Source of the DNA: Bacteroidaceae bacterium
GTDB lineage: Bacteria; Bacteroidota; Bacteroidia; Bacteroidales; Bacteroidaceae
Length of the DNA stretch: 64,000 nucleotides
Reading direction: 5' to 3'
Assembly: GCA_017619335.1 (NCBI GenBank)
Contig: JAFZSP010000026.1
Location: forward strand, 1-64,000
Shown here in pieces: positions 8,095-17,114 of this stretch. The first letter of the stretch is position 1. Every line of letters starts with the position of its first letter. The notes below the pieces were generated by a model that was given only the letters and a program-made list of their open reading frames with translations, made no database searches and was not told the DNA's origin. A program made the translations under genes and the position numbers.

Positions 8095-10542
8095 ATGATA
8101 AACGGTCACGGTGACGATGCCTTCCGCTACAACGACATCCGTCATAATTTCAGTAGCAACATCTTCAGTCACGCCAACCTCGACGCGCTCAAGATTTTCC
8201 TGGCCACACGACTCGATGCCATCGGTGCCTATCCGGAACCCGAGCCGCGGGCGCTGGAGGCACTGATTGCTGAACACTGCGGAGTGAAACAGGACTGCGT
8301 ACTCGTGACCAATGGTGCTACGGAGGCCATTTATCTGATAGCAGAAACTTGGAAGGAGCTGACGACAGCCATCCATCAACCCACTTTCAGCGAGTACGCC
8401 GATGCCTGTGAAATGAGCGGCATGAAGCATGGCGAAGGCGGGATGTATTGGCTCTGCAACCCCAATAACCCCACGGGCACAGTCCTTCCGAAGGCAGCAG
8501 TTCTACAGTTGTCGGCAGAGAATCGTTATTTGGTTCTTGACCAATCCTATGAAGATTACACCCTGGAGCCACTGCTCACGCCTGCTGAGGCTGTTGAAGC
8601 AGGAAACATCCTGCAGTTGCACTCACTCACAAAGAAATATGCAGTGCCAGGACTGCGAATAGGTTATGTCGTGGGAGCCACTGCACTCATAGAACAGTTG
8701 CGTCAGCATCTGCGTCCGTGGGCCGTAAACGCCCTCGCCATCGAAGCGGCCAAGTGGCTGATAACGCATAACGTGAAGGTGATTCCAGACCTGCCGGCTT
8801 ACCTTGATGAAGCACAACGTTTGCGCAATTTGCTGAATGCGCTCCCTGGAATCACTGTACAGCCAACGGCCACCAACTTCATGCTCTGCCACATCAAGGG
8901 AACGACTGCAGCAGAACTGAAAGAACATCTGGCCACCCGTCACGGTATCCTCATCCGCGATGCTTCCAACTTTGATGGCCTCACGCCCCATCACTTCCGT
9001 GTGGCGGCGCAGACGAGAGAGGAGGATGAGGTATTGATTGATGAATTACGATTGATGATTGATGATTATAATGGGCGGAAAAGCAATCATCAATCAATCA
9101 TCAATCGTCAATCGTCATTAAAGAGCGTTATGCTTGTCGGCACAGGCAGCGACGTAGGCAAAAGCGTGCTGGCCACAGCGCTCTGCCGTATCTTTCTCCA
9201 GGATGGCTATCACCCCGCTCCCTTCAAGGCACAGAATATGGCGTTGAATTCCTACGCTACGCCAGAAGGTCTGGAGATTGGCCGGGCACAAGCTGTCCAA
9301 GCTGAGGCTGCGGGTATCCCTTGCCACACAGATATGAATCCGTTGCTGCTGAAACCACAGAGCGACCACACCAGCCAAGTGGTGCTGAACGGCAGACCCA
9401 TCGGAAACAAAAATGCCTACGACTATTGGCGGCGAGGAACTTCCGACATTGATTTTCGACAGGAAGTCTGTGCCGCTTTTGACCGCCTTGCCGCCAAATA
9501 CAACCCCATCGTGATGGAAGGAGCGGGCAGCGTCTCGGAACTGAACCTGCGAGATACAGACCTCGTGAACCTGCCGATGGCGCGTCATGCTGATGCAGCC
9601 GTCTTCCTGGTTGCAGATATCGATAGAGGAGGTGTCTTCGCTTCTGTTTATGGGAGCATCGCTTTGCAGACGCCAGAAGACCGGGCACGCATCAAAGGCA
9701 TCATCATCAATAAGTTCCGAGGAGACTTGCTGCTCTTTGACGATGGTCGTCGCCTTCTTGAAGAGCTTTGCGGCGTGCCCGTCTTAGGCGTCATACCATA
9801 CTTCAAGGACATTCATATTGAAGAAGAAGACAGCGTGGCGCTGGCACAGAAATCCATGCAGCACGAGACTGGGAAAGTCAATGTGGCGGTGGTGTTGCTG
9901 CAGCACCTCTCCAATTACACCGACTTTGATGCTTTGGAACGAGACCCGCGCATTCATCTCTTCTATACCAACAACGTTGAGGATCTGCATCATGCCGACA
10001 TCATCATCCTGCCAGGAACCAAATCCACCCTTGACGACCTCCTTGAACTGCGTCGCAACGGCTGTGCACAAGCCATTCTGCGCGCTCATCGCGAAGGCAC
10101 CACTGTTATTGGTATCTGCGGGGGCTATCAAATGTTGGGCATTGAGATCTGCGATCCCAACCATGTGGAAGGCAACATCCTGCGTCTCCCCGGCCTCGGC
10201 CTGCTGCCCATTCACACCACCATGAGTGGCGAGAAAGTCACCCGTCAAGTTACATTCCGTTTCAATGGTCACGATTGTCAAGGCTACGAGATTCACCAGG
10301 GTATCAGCGATACCGACCAGCCAATCCTCCAGAATGGTCACTGCATTGGCACCTACATTCACGGTTTCCTCGACAACGCCCCTGTCATAGAAACCCTCCT
10401 CGCTCCCTTTTCCGACCGCTTAACCGCTAAAGCCAAGCCCTTCGACTATGCCGTCTTCAAGGAAGAACAGTATGACCGCCTGGCCAATCACGTCCGCCAA
10501 CACTTGGACTTGCAACGACTCTACGAAATCATTCAACGATAA
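8095..10542 (+). CDS. Fused threonine-phosphate decarboxylase (CobD) and cobyric acid synthase (CbiP/CobQ)
   Basis: 815 residues, two enzymes in one chain. Residues 1-315 are a PLP aminotransferase-fold CobD: NPNNPTGT motif and SLTKKYAVPGLRIGY with the likely PLP lysine Lys180. This part makes aminopropanol phosphate from threonine phosphate. Residues 345-815 are CbiP: P-loop-like GTGSDVGKS near 348, FKAQNMALNSY, glutaminase Cys675 (GICGGYQMLG) and His756 (YIHGF). This part amidates the corrin ring to cobyric acid. The two are joined by a linker made of an ATTGATG-type repeat (9033-9118). Both products meet at the next step, catalysed by the CbiB encoded next door. Confidence 0.92.
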   Translation: MINGHGDDAFRYNDIRHNFSSNIFSHANLDALKIFLATRLDAIGAYPEPEPRALEALIAEHCGVKQDCVLVTNGATEAIYLIAETWKELTTAIHQPTFSEYADACEMSGMKHGEGGMYWLCNPNNPTGTVLPKAAVLQLSAENRYLVLDQSYEDYTLEPLLTPAEAVEAGNILQLHSLTKKYAVPGLRIGYVVGATALIEQLRQHLRPWAVNALAIEAAKWLITHNVKVIPDLPAYLDEAQRLRNLLNALPGITVQPTATNFMLCHIKGTTAAELKEHLATRHGILIRDASNFDGLTPHHFRVAAQTREEDEVLIDELRLMIDDYNGRKSNHQSIINRQSSLKSVMLVGTGSDVGKSVLATALCRIFLQDGYHPAPFKAQNMALNSYATPEGLEIGRAQAVQAEAAGIPCHTDMNPLLLKPQSDHTSQVVLNGRPIGNKNAYDYWRRGTSDIDFRQEVCAAFDRLAAKYNPIVMEGAGSVSELNLRDTDLVNLPMARHADAAVFLVADIDRGGVFASVYGSIALQTPEDRARIKGIIINKFRGDLLLFDDGRRLLEELCGVPVLGVIPYFKDIHIEEEDSVALAQKSMQHETGKVNVAVVLLQHLSNYTDFDALERDPRIHLFYTNNVEDLHHADIIILPGTKSTLDDLLELRRNGCAQAILRAHREGTTVIGICGGYQMLGIEICDPNHVEGNILRLPGLGLLPIHTTMSGEKVTRQVTFRFNGHDCQGYEIHQGISDTDQPILQNGHCIGTYIHGFLDNAPVIETLLAPFSDRLTAKAKPFDYAVFKEEQYDRLANHVRQHLDLQRLYEIIQR
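9033..9118. repeat. In-frame tandem/inverted repeat forming the CobD-CbiP linker
   Basis: Copies of GATTGATGATT on one side and AATCATCAATC on the other, so the block can fold back on itself. It stays in frame and encodes the hydrophilic linker (NGRKSNHQSIINRQSS) between the two enzymes. It may mark where two genes were joined. Confidence 0.75.
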
Positions 10543-10565
10543 ACAAACAATCCCTCATATCTCCT

Positions 10566-10618
10566 TCATTATCCATTTTACATTATCCATTTTCCATTGT
10601 CCATTATCCATTATCCAA
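10566..10618. repeat. Tandem repeat of TCCATTA/TCCATTG units at the cbiB start
   Basis: Seven to eight degenerate heptamers (ATTATCCATTTTACATTATC...). It spans the presumed cbiB start and encodes its first residues. The same unit recurs at 47812, 52381 and 52709. Confidence 0.85.
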
Positions 10619-11565
10619 TAACCATCTCCCTCCTCATAGGTTGGCTCCTCGACCTCTGCTTTGGTGACCCAGCCCATCTGCCACACCCCATCGTGTGGTT
10701 CGGGAAGGCTATCTCGGTCTGTGAGCATCGCTGGAATCATGGCTGTCACAGAAAACTGAAAGGGGCTCTCGTGGCCACGACGCTCATCGTGGGTGTTTTT
10801 CTTTTCTGCGTTGCAATCAATTATACATTATACGTTATTCATTATTCATTATTCATCGCTTTCAACACGATAACCGTTTTCTTCTGCCTCGCAGGTACCA
10901 CCCTCGTTCGTGAAGTCCGCTCTGTTTTTCTCGCCCTTGACCAATCGCTGGAGGAAGGGCGACACCAGGTGGCTCGCATCGTGGGACGTGACATCAGCGA
11001 GCTTTCTGCACAAGAAGTGCGCACTGCTGCCCTGGAGACGCTGGCCGAGAACCTTAGCGACGGTGTGGTGGCGCCACTTTTCTGGTTCGCCCTGCTCGGT
11101 GCACCCGGTATGCTGACCTATAAGATGATTAACACCCTGGACTCCATGATAGGCTACCGAACAGAACGTTATCGCGACTTCGGCTGCGTGGCTGCCCATA
11201 TTGATGACATCGCCAACTATATCCCTGCACGCCTCACCGCTCTCCTGATGATCCTGCCCCACGCTATTAGTCATTTGTCTTTTTCCATTTTTCATTTCGT
11301 CCACGCCAACGGTCGAAACCACGCTTCCCCTAACAGCGGCTATCCAGAGGCTGCACTGGCTGGCATCCTCAACTGCCGTTTCGGTGGCCCGCATTATTAC
11401 TTTGGTGAACTCTTTGACAAACCATACATCGGGGAGAATGAACGTCCTCTAACAACTACTGATATGCGTACTGCCATTCACGTCAATCGCATCACGGAGG
11501 TCATGATGGTAGTTCTCACCGCCCTCTTCACTTACTTCAATCCTTTGTTAACACCTTATTATTAA
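10597..11565 (+). CDS. cbiB: Adenosylcobinamide-phosphate synthase CbiB
   Basis: About 322 residues. The CbiB hallmark LLDLCFGDPAHLPHPIVWFGK lies near the N terminus, and the later blocks LAENLSDGVVAPLFW and KMINTLDSMIGYRTERY are typical. It is a multi-pass inner-membrane enzyme that joins aminopropanol phosphate to cobyric acid. No ATG precedes the conserved region. The only good start is TTG at 10597, inside a TCCATTA repeat, which gives the leader SIIHYPI; the true start is uncertain. Two further repeat blocks lie in-frame inside the gene (10814-10856, 11264-11301), both in loop or membrane segments. The stop is 2 bases before the next start. Confidence 0.88.
   Translation: MSIIHYPITISLLIGWLLDLCFGDPAHLPHPIVWFGKAISVCEHRWNHGCHRKLKGALVATTLIVGVFLFCVAINYTLYVIHYSLFIAFNTITVFFCLAGTTLVREVRSVFLALDQSLEEGRHQVARIVGRDISELSAQEVRTAALETLAENLSDGVVAPLFWFALLGAPGMLTYKMINTLDSMIGYRTERYRDFGCVAAHIDDIANYIPARLTALLMILPHAISHLSFSIFHFVHANGRNHASPNSGYPEAALAGILNCRFGGPHYYFGELFDKPYIGENERPLTTTDMRTAIHVNRITEVMMVVLTALFTYFNPLLTPYY
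10814..10856. repeat. In-frame ATTCATT/ATTATAC tandem repeat inside cbiB
   Basis: Degenerate ATTATTC units in the coding frame, encoding NYTLYVIHYSLFI between two hydrophobic stretches. CbiB proteins do not normally need this segment, so it looks like a tolerated in-frame insertion. Confidence 0.65.
11264..11301. repeat. In-frame TTCATTT-type tandem repeat inside cbiB
   Basis: Units of about 8 bp (tcatttgtc/tttccattt/ttcatttcg) encoding SHLSFSIFHFVH, just before the conserved ANGRNHASPNSGYPEAALAG block. A second in-gene repeat of the same style. Confidence 0.6.
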
Positions 11566-11567
11566 AT

Positions 11568-13025
11568 ATGGGAAAAATCATCATCGCTGGCATAGGTCCA
11601 GGCTGTCCCGAGGACATCACTCCCGCCGTACTCGAAGCAGTTCGCGAGGCAGACGTTATCGTGGGTTATAAGTATTACTTTCAATTCATTGAGCCCTACG
11701 TTCGTGAAGGCTGCGAGTGCATCGACACGGGAATGAAGCGAGAACGCGAACGAGCCGAACAGGCTTTCTCGTTAGCCGAGGAGGGAAAAACCGTTGTAGT
11801 AATCTCTTCTGGTGACGCAGGCATCTATGGAATGACACCGCTGATCTATGAGATGAAAGAAGCCTCACCCCCAACCCCTCTCCAAGGGGAGAGGGGAGTA
11901 AATAGTTCTGAGGCGATATCAATTCAGGTGTTGCCCGGAATCTCGGCTTTCCAGAAAGCGGCCTCGTTATTGGGCGCTCCCATTGGCCACGACCTGTGCA
12001 TCATCTCGCTCTCAGACCTGATGACCCCCTGGGAGGTCATTGAACGACGCATCAAGGCAGCTGCCGTAGGAGACTTCGTGACAGCCATTTACAACCCCAA
12101 GTCACAAGGGCGTTACTGGCAGTTGTACCGCCTGCAGGAGCTCTTCCTGAAGCACCGCTCGGCGGAGACACCTGTGGGCTATGTGCGACAGGCCGGCCGG
12201 GAAGAACAGGAAATTAAGGTTACAACCCTTGGTGCCTTTGACCCGGAGGACATTGATATGTTCACAGTTATCCTGATTGGAAACTCACAGACGTATATCG
12301 CTGACGGAAAGATAATCACGCCGAGAGGATACAGCCTCACCCCCGACTCCTCTCCGAATGGCGAGGGGAGTAATTACTCTAAAGGCCAAAATATCATGAT
12401 AGAGTCGTTCCGTACCATCAGTGGTGAGTTACGACGAAATGACTATCCTTTAGACCATCTATGGGCCTTGCTTCATGCAATCCATACCACAGCCGACTTC
12501 GATATGGAAAGGATTCTCTATACGGATGACCATGCCGTAGAGACGTTATATAATAAGGTTAAGAATGGCTCGCTAAAGACGATAGTGACGGATGTGACGA
12601 TGGTGACGAGTGGCATCCGTAAGGGAGCACTTCAGCGACTTGGTGTTGAAGTTAAATGTTATCTCTCTGATCCAAGAGTGGCAGAAATGGCTGCTTCTCT
12701 GGGCATTACACGCACCCAGGCCGGTATCCGCCTCTCCGCAGAAGAACATCCCAATGCACTCTTTGCCTTTGGAAATGCCCCCACCGCTCTGATGGAACTC
12801 TGCGACCTGATTCGCAAGGGAAAAGCTTGTCCCGCAGGAATCATTGCAGCTCCAGTAGGCTTCGTTCACGTGAAGGAATCCAAGCACATGGTGAAGCCCT
12901 TCAAAGATATTCCCAAAATCATCGTTGAGGGCCGAAAAGGGGGCAGTAACCTGGCCGCCACACTCTGCAACGCCATCATGACCTTCGACGACGCCGAACA
13001 ACTTAAACCAGGACGGGATTTATGA
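11568..13025 (+). CDS. Fused CbiH (precorrin-3B C17-methyltransferase) and CbiC (precorrin-8X methylmutase)
   Basis: 485 residues. Residues 1-260 are a SAM-dependent corrin methyltransferase of the CbiH/CobJ type: IIIAGIGPGCPEDITP at the N terminus, SSGDAGIYGM and AIYNPKS later. Residues 275-485 are CbiC/CobH: AIHTTADFD with catalytic His306, TIVTDVTMVTSGI, GNAPTAL, PVGFVHVKESK and GRKGGSNLAAT. CbiH contracts and methylates the ring; CbiC moves the C11 methyl to C12. Two GC-rich palindromes lie in-frame: one in CbiH (11863-11900) and one at the domain junction (12335-12372). The stop overlaps the next start by 4 bases. Confidence 0.92.
   Translation: MGKIIIAGIGPGCPEDITPAVLEAVREADVIVGYKYYFQFIEPYVREGCECIDTGMKRERERAEQAFSLAEEGKTVVVISSGDAGIYGMTPLIYEMKEASPPTPLQGERGVNSSEAISIQVLPGISAFQKAASLLGAPIGHDLCIISLSDLMTPWEVIERRIKAAAVGDFVTAIYNPKSQGRYWQLYRLQELFLKHRSAETPVGYVRQAGREEQEIKVTTLGAFDPEDIDMFTVILIGNSQTYIADGKIITPRGYSLTPDSSPNGEGSNYSKGQNIMIESFRTISGELRRNDYPLDHLWALLHAIHTTADFDMERILYTDDHAVETLYNKVKNGSLKTIVTDVTMVTSGIRKGALQRLGVEVKCYLSDPRVAEMAASLGITRTQAGIRLSAEEHPNALFAFGNAPTALMELCDLIRKGKACPAGIIAAPVGFVHVKESKHMVKPFKDIPKIIVEGRKGGSNLAATLCNAIMTFDDAEQLKPGRDL
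11863..11900. repeat. REP-like palindrome, in-frame inside cbiH
   Basis: CCCCTCTCC, AAGG, GGAGAGGGG perfect arms with the CCTCACCCCC prefix. It encodes SPPTPLQGERGV, a surface-loop-like insert. Confidence 0.85.
12335..12372. repeat. REP-like palindrome at the CbiH-CbiC junction
   Basis: CCTCACCCCCGACTCCTCTCC with GCGAGGGGAGTA as the imperfect second arm. In frame, it encodes LTPDSSPNGEGS between the two enzyme domains. Confidence 0.8.
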
Positions 13026-14242
13026 AGTTCATCGTAATAGGCATCACTGACAATCCTCAGCCTTTCTTTCCCCCCGAGGTATTGGACATCATCAAGAGAG
13101 GCAAGGTCTTTTCTGGCGGCAAACGTCACCATGAGATTGTTGCTCCACTGCTCACTACAGATGCCAAATGGATTGACATCACAGTGCCGCTGGATGCAGT
13201 CTTCGAACAGTATGAGAGCCTCTGTGAAGAAATAGTGGTCTTTGCCTCTGGCGACCCGCTCTTCTTCGGCTTCGCCAATACCATCAGACGTCGGATGCCG
13301 GAAGCGGAAATGGTGGTGTATCCGTCTTTTAACTCCCTACAGATGCTGGCTCACCGCCTGCTGATGCCCTATCACGATATGCGTATCGTCTCGCTGACAG
13401 GGCGTCCTTGGTCAGAATTCGACCGCGCCCTCATCGAGCGTTCCCCGAAGATTGGTGTGCTCACGGACAAAGAGCATACCCCCGCCACCATCGCCCAACG
13501 GATGCTGGACTACGGCTACACCTATTATACGATGTACATCGGCGAACACTTGGGTAATCCTACGATTGAAAAAGTCTCCACACTTTCACTCGAAGAAGCC
13601 GCCACGAAGGATTTCTCCATGCCCAATTGCATCATTCTGGACTCTAAACTGGCTCCAAACGCTCAACTGATATACGGCATTCCAGACACTGCGTTCACCC
13701 TTCTCGACGGCCGCGAGAAGATGATTACCAAGATGCCCATCCGCCTGCTTACACTCCAAGCACTGGACCTTCCTCAAAAACATGTCCTGTGGGATATCGG
13801 CTTCTGCACAGGCAGCGTCTCCATAGAAGCACGCCTGCTGTTCCCTCATCTTCAGATTGAAGCTTTCGAAATCCGTCCCGAGTGTGAAGCCATCATTCAG
13901 GAGAATGCGCGCCGCTTCGGAGCCCCAGGAATCAACGTCCACATCGGAGACTTTCTGTCCAATGGTGGACAGTTCGTCCGTCCACATCAACTGCCCTCCC
14001 CCGATGCCGTCTTCATCGGCGGTCACGGTGGCCATCTGAAAGAAATCATGGCCAAAGTCCTTCACCACCTCGCCCAGGGCGGCTGCATCGTAATGAACAG
14101 CGTCAAAGCTCCTAAAGTCCTCACAGACAGCCACCAGCTCTGGGATGACGCCTGCCAGGAACTCGGCCTCCAGCAAGAGCCGCCTACAAGAATCATCCTC
14201 AATGACCATCACCCCATAGAAATCCTTAAAGCACACAGATAG
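13022..14242 (+). CDS. Fused CbiE-CbiT (precorrin-6Y/7 C5,C15-methyltransferase, decarboxylating; CobL-like)
   Basis: 406 residues. Residues 1-200 form the CbiE methyltransferase fold (VIGITDNPQPFFPPEVLDII, FASGDPLFFGFAN, YPSFNSLQML). Residues 215-406 form CbiT, a Rossmann-fold SAM enzyme (LWDIGFCTGSVSIEARLLFP as the glycine-rich SAM loop, EAFEIRPE after beta-2). Together they methylate C5 and C15 and remove the acetate carboxyl at C12. The E-T fusion is common and is called CobL in aerobic organisms; the neighbours here mark it as the anaerobic route. The start ATGA overlaps the cbiH-cbiC stop and the stop is 2 bases before the next gene. Confidence 0.92.
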   Translation: MKFIVIGITDNPQPFFPPEVLDIIKRGKVFSGGKRHHEIVAPLLTTDAKWIDITVPLDAVFEQYESLCEEIVVFASGDPLFFGFANTIRRRMPEAEMVVYPSFNSLQMLAHRLLMPYHDMRIVSLTGRPWSEFDRALIERSPKIGVLTDKEHTPATIAQRMLDYGYTYYTMYIGEHLGNPTIEKVSTLSLEEAATKDFSMPNCIILDSKLAPNAQLIYGIPDTAFTLLDGREKMITKMPIRLLTLQALDLPQKHVLWDIGFCTGSVSIEARLLFPHLQIEAFEIRPECEAIIQENARRFGAPGINVHIGDFLSNGGQFVRPHQLPSPDAVFIGGHGGHLKEIMAKVLHHLAQGGCIVMNSVKAPKVLTDSHQLWDDACQELGLQQEPPTRIILNDHHPIEILKAHR

Positions 14243-14244
14243 TA

Positions 14245-16071
14245 ATGACAAAGATAGCCATCATACAAGTCAGCGATGCAGGCAAGAACCTTGCGAACAC
14301 CCTTCAACGAGCATTCCCTGCCACCATCATCAGCCGCACAGATGTCGGCAAGCAGTGGGAGACATACGATGCCTTCATCTTTATCGGTGCGATGGGCATC
14401 TGTGTCCGCACCATTGCTCCCTTTGTCCATGACAAGCACTCCGACCCTGCCGTCGTTTGTGTTGATAGCCTCGGAAAACAAGCCATCTCGGTTCTCTCTG
14501 GACACATCGGTGGTGCCAATGACCTGACACAACTGATTGCTACCCTTCTCGGTGCGAATCCAGTTATTACGACCCAGAGCGACTGCGCTGGTCTCTGGGC
14601 ACTGGATACGTTTCAGAAGCGTTTTGGATGGGATGTCATCTATTCTTCTGAAAATATGAATACCTGCATCTTCAGCTTCGTGAACCGCAAACCCACAGCC
14701 CTTGTCCTGGATATTCGCGACGAGGGAACGGATTACATGGAACGCACATTGCCCGACCATGTGACCATTGTGGAGCGTGTGGAGGATGCGATAGGCAAAG
14801 GTTACGAATTTCTCATAGTGGTTTCCCCTTTTTTCTATCCAGCCATTGATGATTTTGAAGGACATTGCATACTATTTATACCCCGTTGCCTTACCATCGG
14901 CTTCGGCCTCGCTCATCAAGCCAAACCTGCCGCAAAGATAATGCGTGAGGTGATAAAGGCAATCAGTGAGGCGGGCCTTTATTGTGTGAATCAGAATTGG
15001 TGCTCCATCGATGTCAAGAAGGACGAGCCTTTTGTACGGGCACTTAAGCGCGAGGGTATTGGAGCCAAACTCCAGTTCTTCACTGCTGAGGAGCTGGCAG
15101 CTGTCGAAGTCCCCAATCCCAGTGACGCCGTGCAGAAGTATGTAGGAACTCCCAGTGTTTGCGAGGCAGCTGCCATCCTTGGTTCCAACCACGGCCAGCT
15201 CATCATTCCCAAAATAAAAGGCCAGAACTGGACGGTGGCGCTCGCCATTAGTTACGAAAGCATTCCTGGCAATGTGACCGCTCCCTCCCTTGAAGGGAGG
15301 ACGGGGGGAGAGTCCGCTCACATCGAAATCGTCGGCGCAGGTCCTGGTGACCCGGATCTCATCAGCGTTCGAGGACGCAAGATGCTGGAGCGGGCAGACC
15401 TGATTCTCTATGCCGGCTCTCTGGTTCCCAAGGCTCTGACAGCGTGTCACAAGCCTGGAGCCGTCGTCCGTTCCTCGGCTGATATGGATCTCGAAGAGCA
15501 GTGTGAGCTGATGAGAAATCATTATGAAAAGGGACATTTCATCGTGAGACTTCACACAGGTGACCCCTGCATCTTTGGTGCCATTCAGGAGCAGATGGCC
15601 TTCTTTGATGCCCACGGTATGCACTATCATATCACTCCTGGCATCTCCTCTTTCCTGGCTGCCGCTGCCGAGTTACAGAGCCAGTTCACGATTCCTGAAC
15701 GTTGTCAGACCATCATCCTCACCCGTGGCGAGGGTCGCACTCCGATGCCTGAACGGGAACAGTTGCATCTGCTCGCCCGCAGCCAGAGCACCATGTGCAT
15801 CTTCCTCAGCGCTGCCATCGTGGATGATGTCCAACGAGAACTCTTGATGGAATATCCCGAGGACACACCCGTCGCTGCCTGTTACCACCTCACCTGGCCC
15901 GACCAACGCATCTATCGTGGCACGCTCAAAGATTTGGCAAAAATCGTTCACGAGAATCACCTCACACTCACCACGATGCTCGTTGTCGGCGAGGCTATCG
16001 ACAATCGTCAGGGACTCTCAGAACTTTACAATAAACATTTCACCCACCTCTTCCGTACTGCCCAAGAATGA
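14245..16071 (+). CDS. Fused CbiG (cobalt-precorrin-5A hydrolase) and CbiF (cobalt-precorrin-4 C11-methyltransferase)
   Basis: 608 residues. Residues 1-340 are CbiG: GAMGICVRTIAPFV, AISVLSGHIGGANDLT and VITTQSDCAG in the N-terminal part, then the CbiG C-terminal domain (VGTPSVCEAAAIL, LIIPKIKGQNWTVALA). Residues 355-608 are CbiF/CobM: IEIVGAGPGDPDLISVRGRK, YAGSLVP, RLHTGDPCIFGAIQEQM and the TPGISSFLAAAA block. CbiF methylates C11 and CbiG then opens the lactone and releases acetaldehyde, so the fusion joins consecutive steps. CbiG marks the anaerobic (early cobalt) pathway. A REP-like palindrome (15281-15312) forms the linker. The stop overlaps the permease start (ATGA). Confidence 0.93.
   Translation: MTKIAIIQVSDAGKNLANTLQRAFPATIISRTDVGKQWETYDAFIFIGAMGICVRTIAPFVHDKHSDPAVVCVDSLGKQAISVLSGHIGGANDLTQLIATLLGANPVITTQSDCAGLWALDTFQKRFGWDVIYSSENMNTCIFSFVNRKPTALVLDIRDEGTDYMERTLPDHVTIVERVEDAIGKGYEFLIVVSPFFYPAIDDFEGHCILFIPRCLTIGFGLAHQAKPAAKIMREVIKAISEAGLYCVNQNWCSIDVKKDEPFVRALKREGIGAKLQFFTAEELAAVEVPNPSDAVQKYVGTPSVCEAAAILGSNHGQLIIPKIKGQNWTVALAISYESIPGNVTAPSLEGRTGGESAHIEIVGAGPGDPDLISVRGRKMLERADLILYAGSLVPKALTACHKPGAVVRSSADMDLEEQCELMRNHYEKGHFIVRLHTGDPCIFGAIQEQMAFFDAHGMHYHITPGISSFLAAAAELQSQFTIPERCQTIILTRGEGRTPMPEREQLHLLARSQSTMCIFLSAAIVDDVQRELLMEYPEDTPVAACYHLTWPDQRIYRGTLKDLAKIVHENHLTLTTMLVVGEAIDNRQGLSELYNKHFTHLFRTAQE
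15281..15312. repeat. REP-like palindrome in the CbiG-CbiF linker
   Basis: CCTCCCTT, G, AAGGGAGG perfect arms plus a G-rich tail. In frame, it encodes APSLEGRTGGES exactly between the two domains. Confidence 0.85.
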
Positions 16072-17102
16072 AACAGTCCCTCTCCTTCATCCTGCTCATC
16101 CTCCTGATAGTCATCTTCTTCGTGCTGAATCTCCTTCTCGGCACGGTACACATCCCCGTGCCCGACATTCTCACCATCTTGTTGGCCCCCCCCTCCATCA
16201 CGGGAGGGGTCGAGGGTGGGTCTATTTACTCCAACATCATCTGGAGTTCCCGTGTGCCACAGGCGCTGACAGCCCTCATGGCTGGTGCAGGCCTCGCTGT
16301 CAGCGGTTTGCAGATGCAGACAGTGTTTCGGAATCCGCTGGCCGGTCCTTCGGTCTTGGGCATTTCCAATGGTGCTTCATTGGGCGTGGCGCTCGTGGTT
16401 CTGATGAGTGGTTCTTTGGGTGGTGTGGCGTTGAGCCGCCTTGGCTATTTGGGCGATGTGGCAATGTCTGTGGCGGCTATTGCGGGCGCTTTAGCAGTAA
16501 TGGGTCTCATTGTCTGGGTGGCACAGCGTGTCCAGAGTGGCGTGACGCTGCTCATTATCGGTGTGATGATTGGTTATCTAGCCAACGCCATCATAGGCGT
16601 ACTCAAGTTCTTCTCCAATGAGGAGGACATTAAGGCCTACGTCGTCTGGGGCCTCGGCTCTTTCGCCCGTGTCTCAGGTGACCAAATGGTGCTTTTCGTC
16701 TGTCTCATGGCCGTACTCCTGCCGCTGAGCATGTTGCTCGTGAAAACCATGAATCTGCTGCTGCTTGGCGATGCCTACGCCCGCAACCTCGGCCTCAATA
16801 TCCAACGTGCCCGCACCCTCGTCATCCTCTCCTCCGGCATCCTCGTGGCGATCATCACTGCCTACTGTGGCCCCATCATGTTCATCGGTCTGGCCGTACC
16901 CCACTTGGCTCGCGCCCTGTTCCGCACCAGCGACCACCGTGTCCTCATGCCCGCCACACTACTTGCTGGCGGCGCCTTGGCCCTGCTCTGCAACCTCATC
17001 GCTCGCATGCCAGGCTTTGAAGGTGCGCTGCCCGTCAACTCCGTGACGGCCCTCGTTGGTGCCCCCGTTATCGCGGCTGTACTTTTTAAGAGAAAAGATT
17101 AA
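16068..17102 (+). CDS. btuC: BtuC/FecCD-type ABC transporter permease
   Basis: 344 residues, about nine to ten membrane helices. Family blocks are clear: RVPQALTALMAGAGLAVSGL near residue 63, MQTVFRNPLAGPSVLGISNG, LLLGDAYARNLGLN near 230, and GPIMFIGLAVPHLAR in the C-terminal half. It should form the inner-membrane channel for a corrinoid or metal chelate, working with the BtuF-like lipoprotein next door. No ATP-binding subunit is encoded in this window, so it must be supplied from elsewhere. A REP-like palindrome is inserted in-frame in the first periplasmic loop (16186-16219). Bases 16756-16848 are duplicated exactly at 1774-1866. The B12 substrate is inferred from context. Confidence 0.9.
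   Translation: MKQSLSFILLILLIVIFFVLNLLLGTVHIPVPDILTILLAPPSITGGVEGGSIYSNIIWSSRVPQALTALMAGAGLAVSGLQMQTVFRNPLAGPSVLGISNGASLGVALVVLMSGSLGGVALSRLGYLGDVAMSVAAIAGALAVMGLIVWVAQRVQSGVTLLIIGVMIGYLANAIIGVLKFFSNEEDIKAYVVWGLGSFARVSGDQMVLFVCLMAVLLPLSMLLVKTMNLLLLGDAYARNLGLNIQRARTLVILSSGILVAIITAYCGPIMFIGLAVPHLARALFRTSDHRVLMPATLLAGGALALLCNLIARMPGFEGALPVNSVTALVGAPVIAAVLFKRKD
16186..16219. repeat. REP-like palindrome, in-frame inside btuC
   Basis: CCCCTCC, atcac, GGGAGGGG arms. It encodes APPSITGGVEGGS in the loop before the first conserved permease motif. Confidence 0.8.
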
Positions 17103-17114
17103 ATATTCAAGAAT

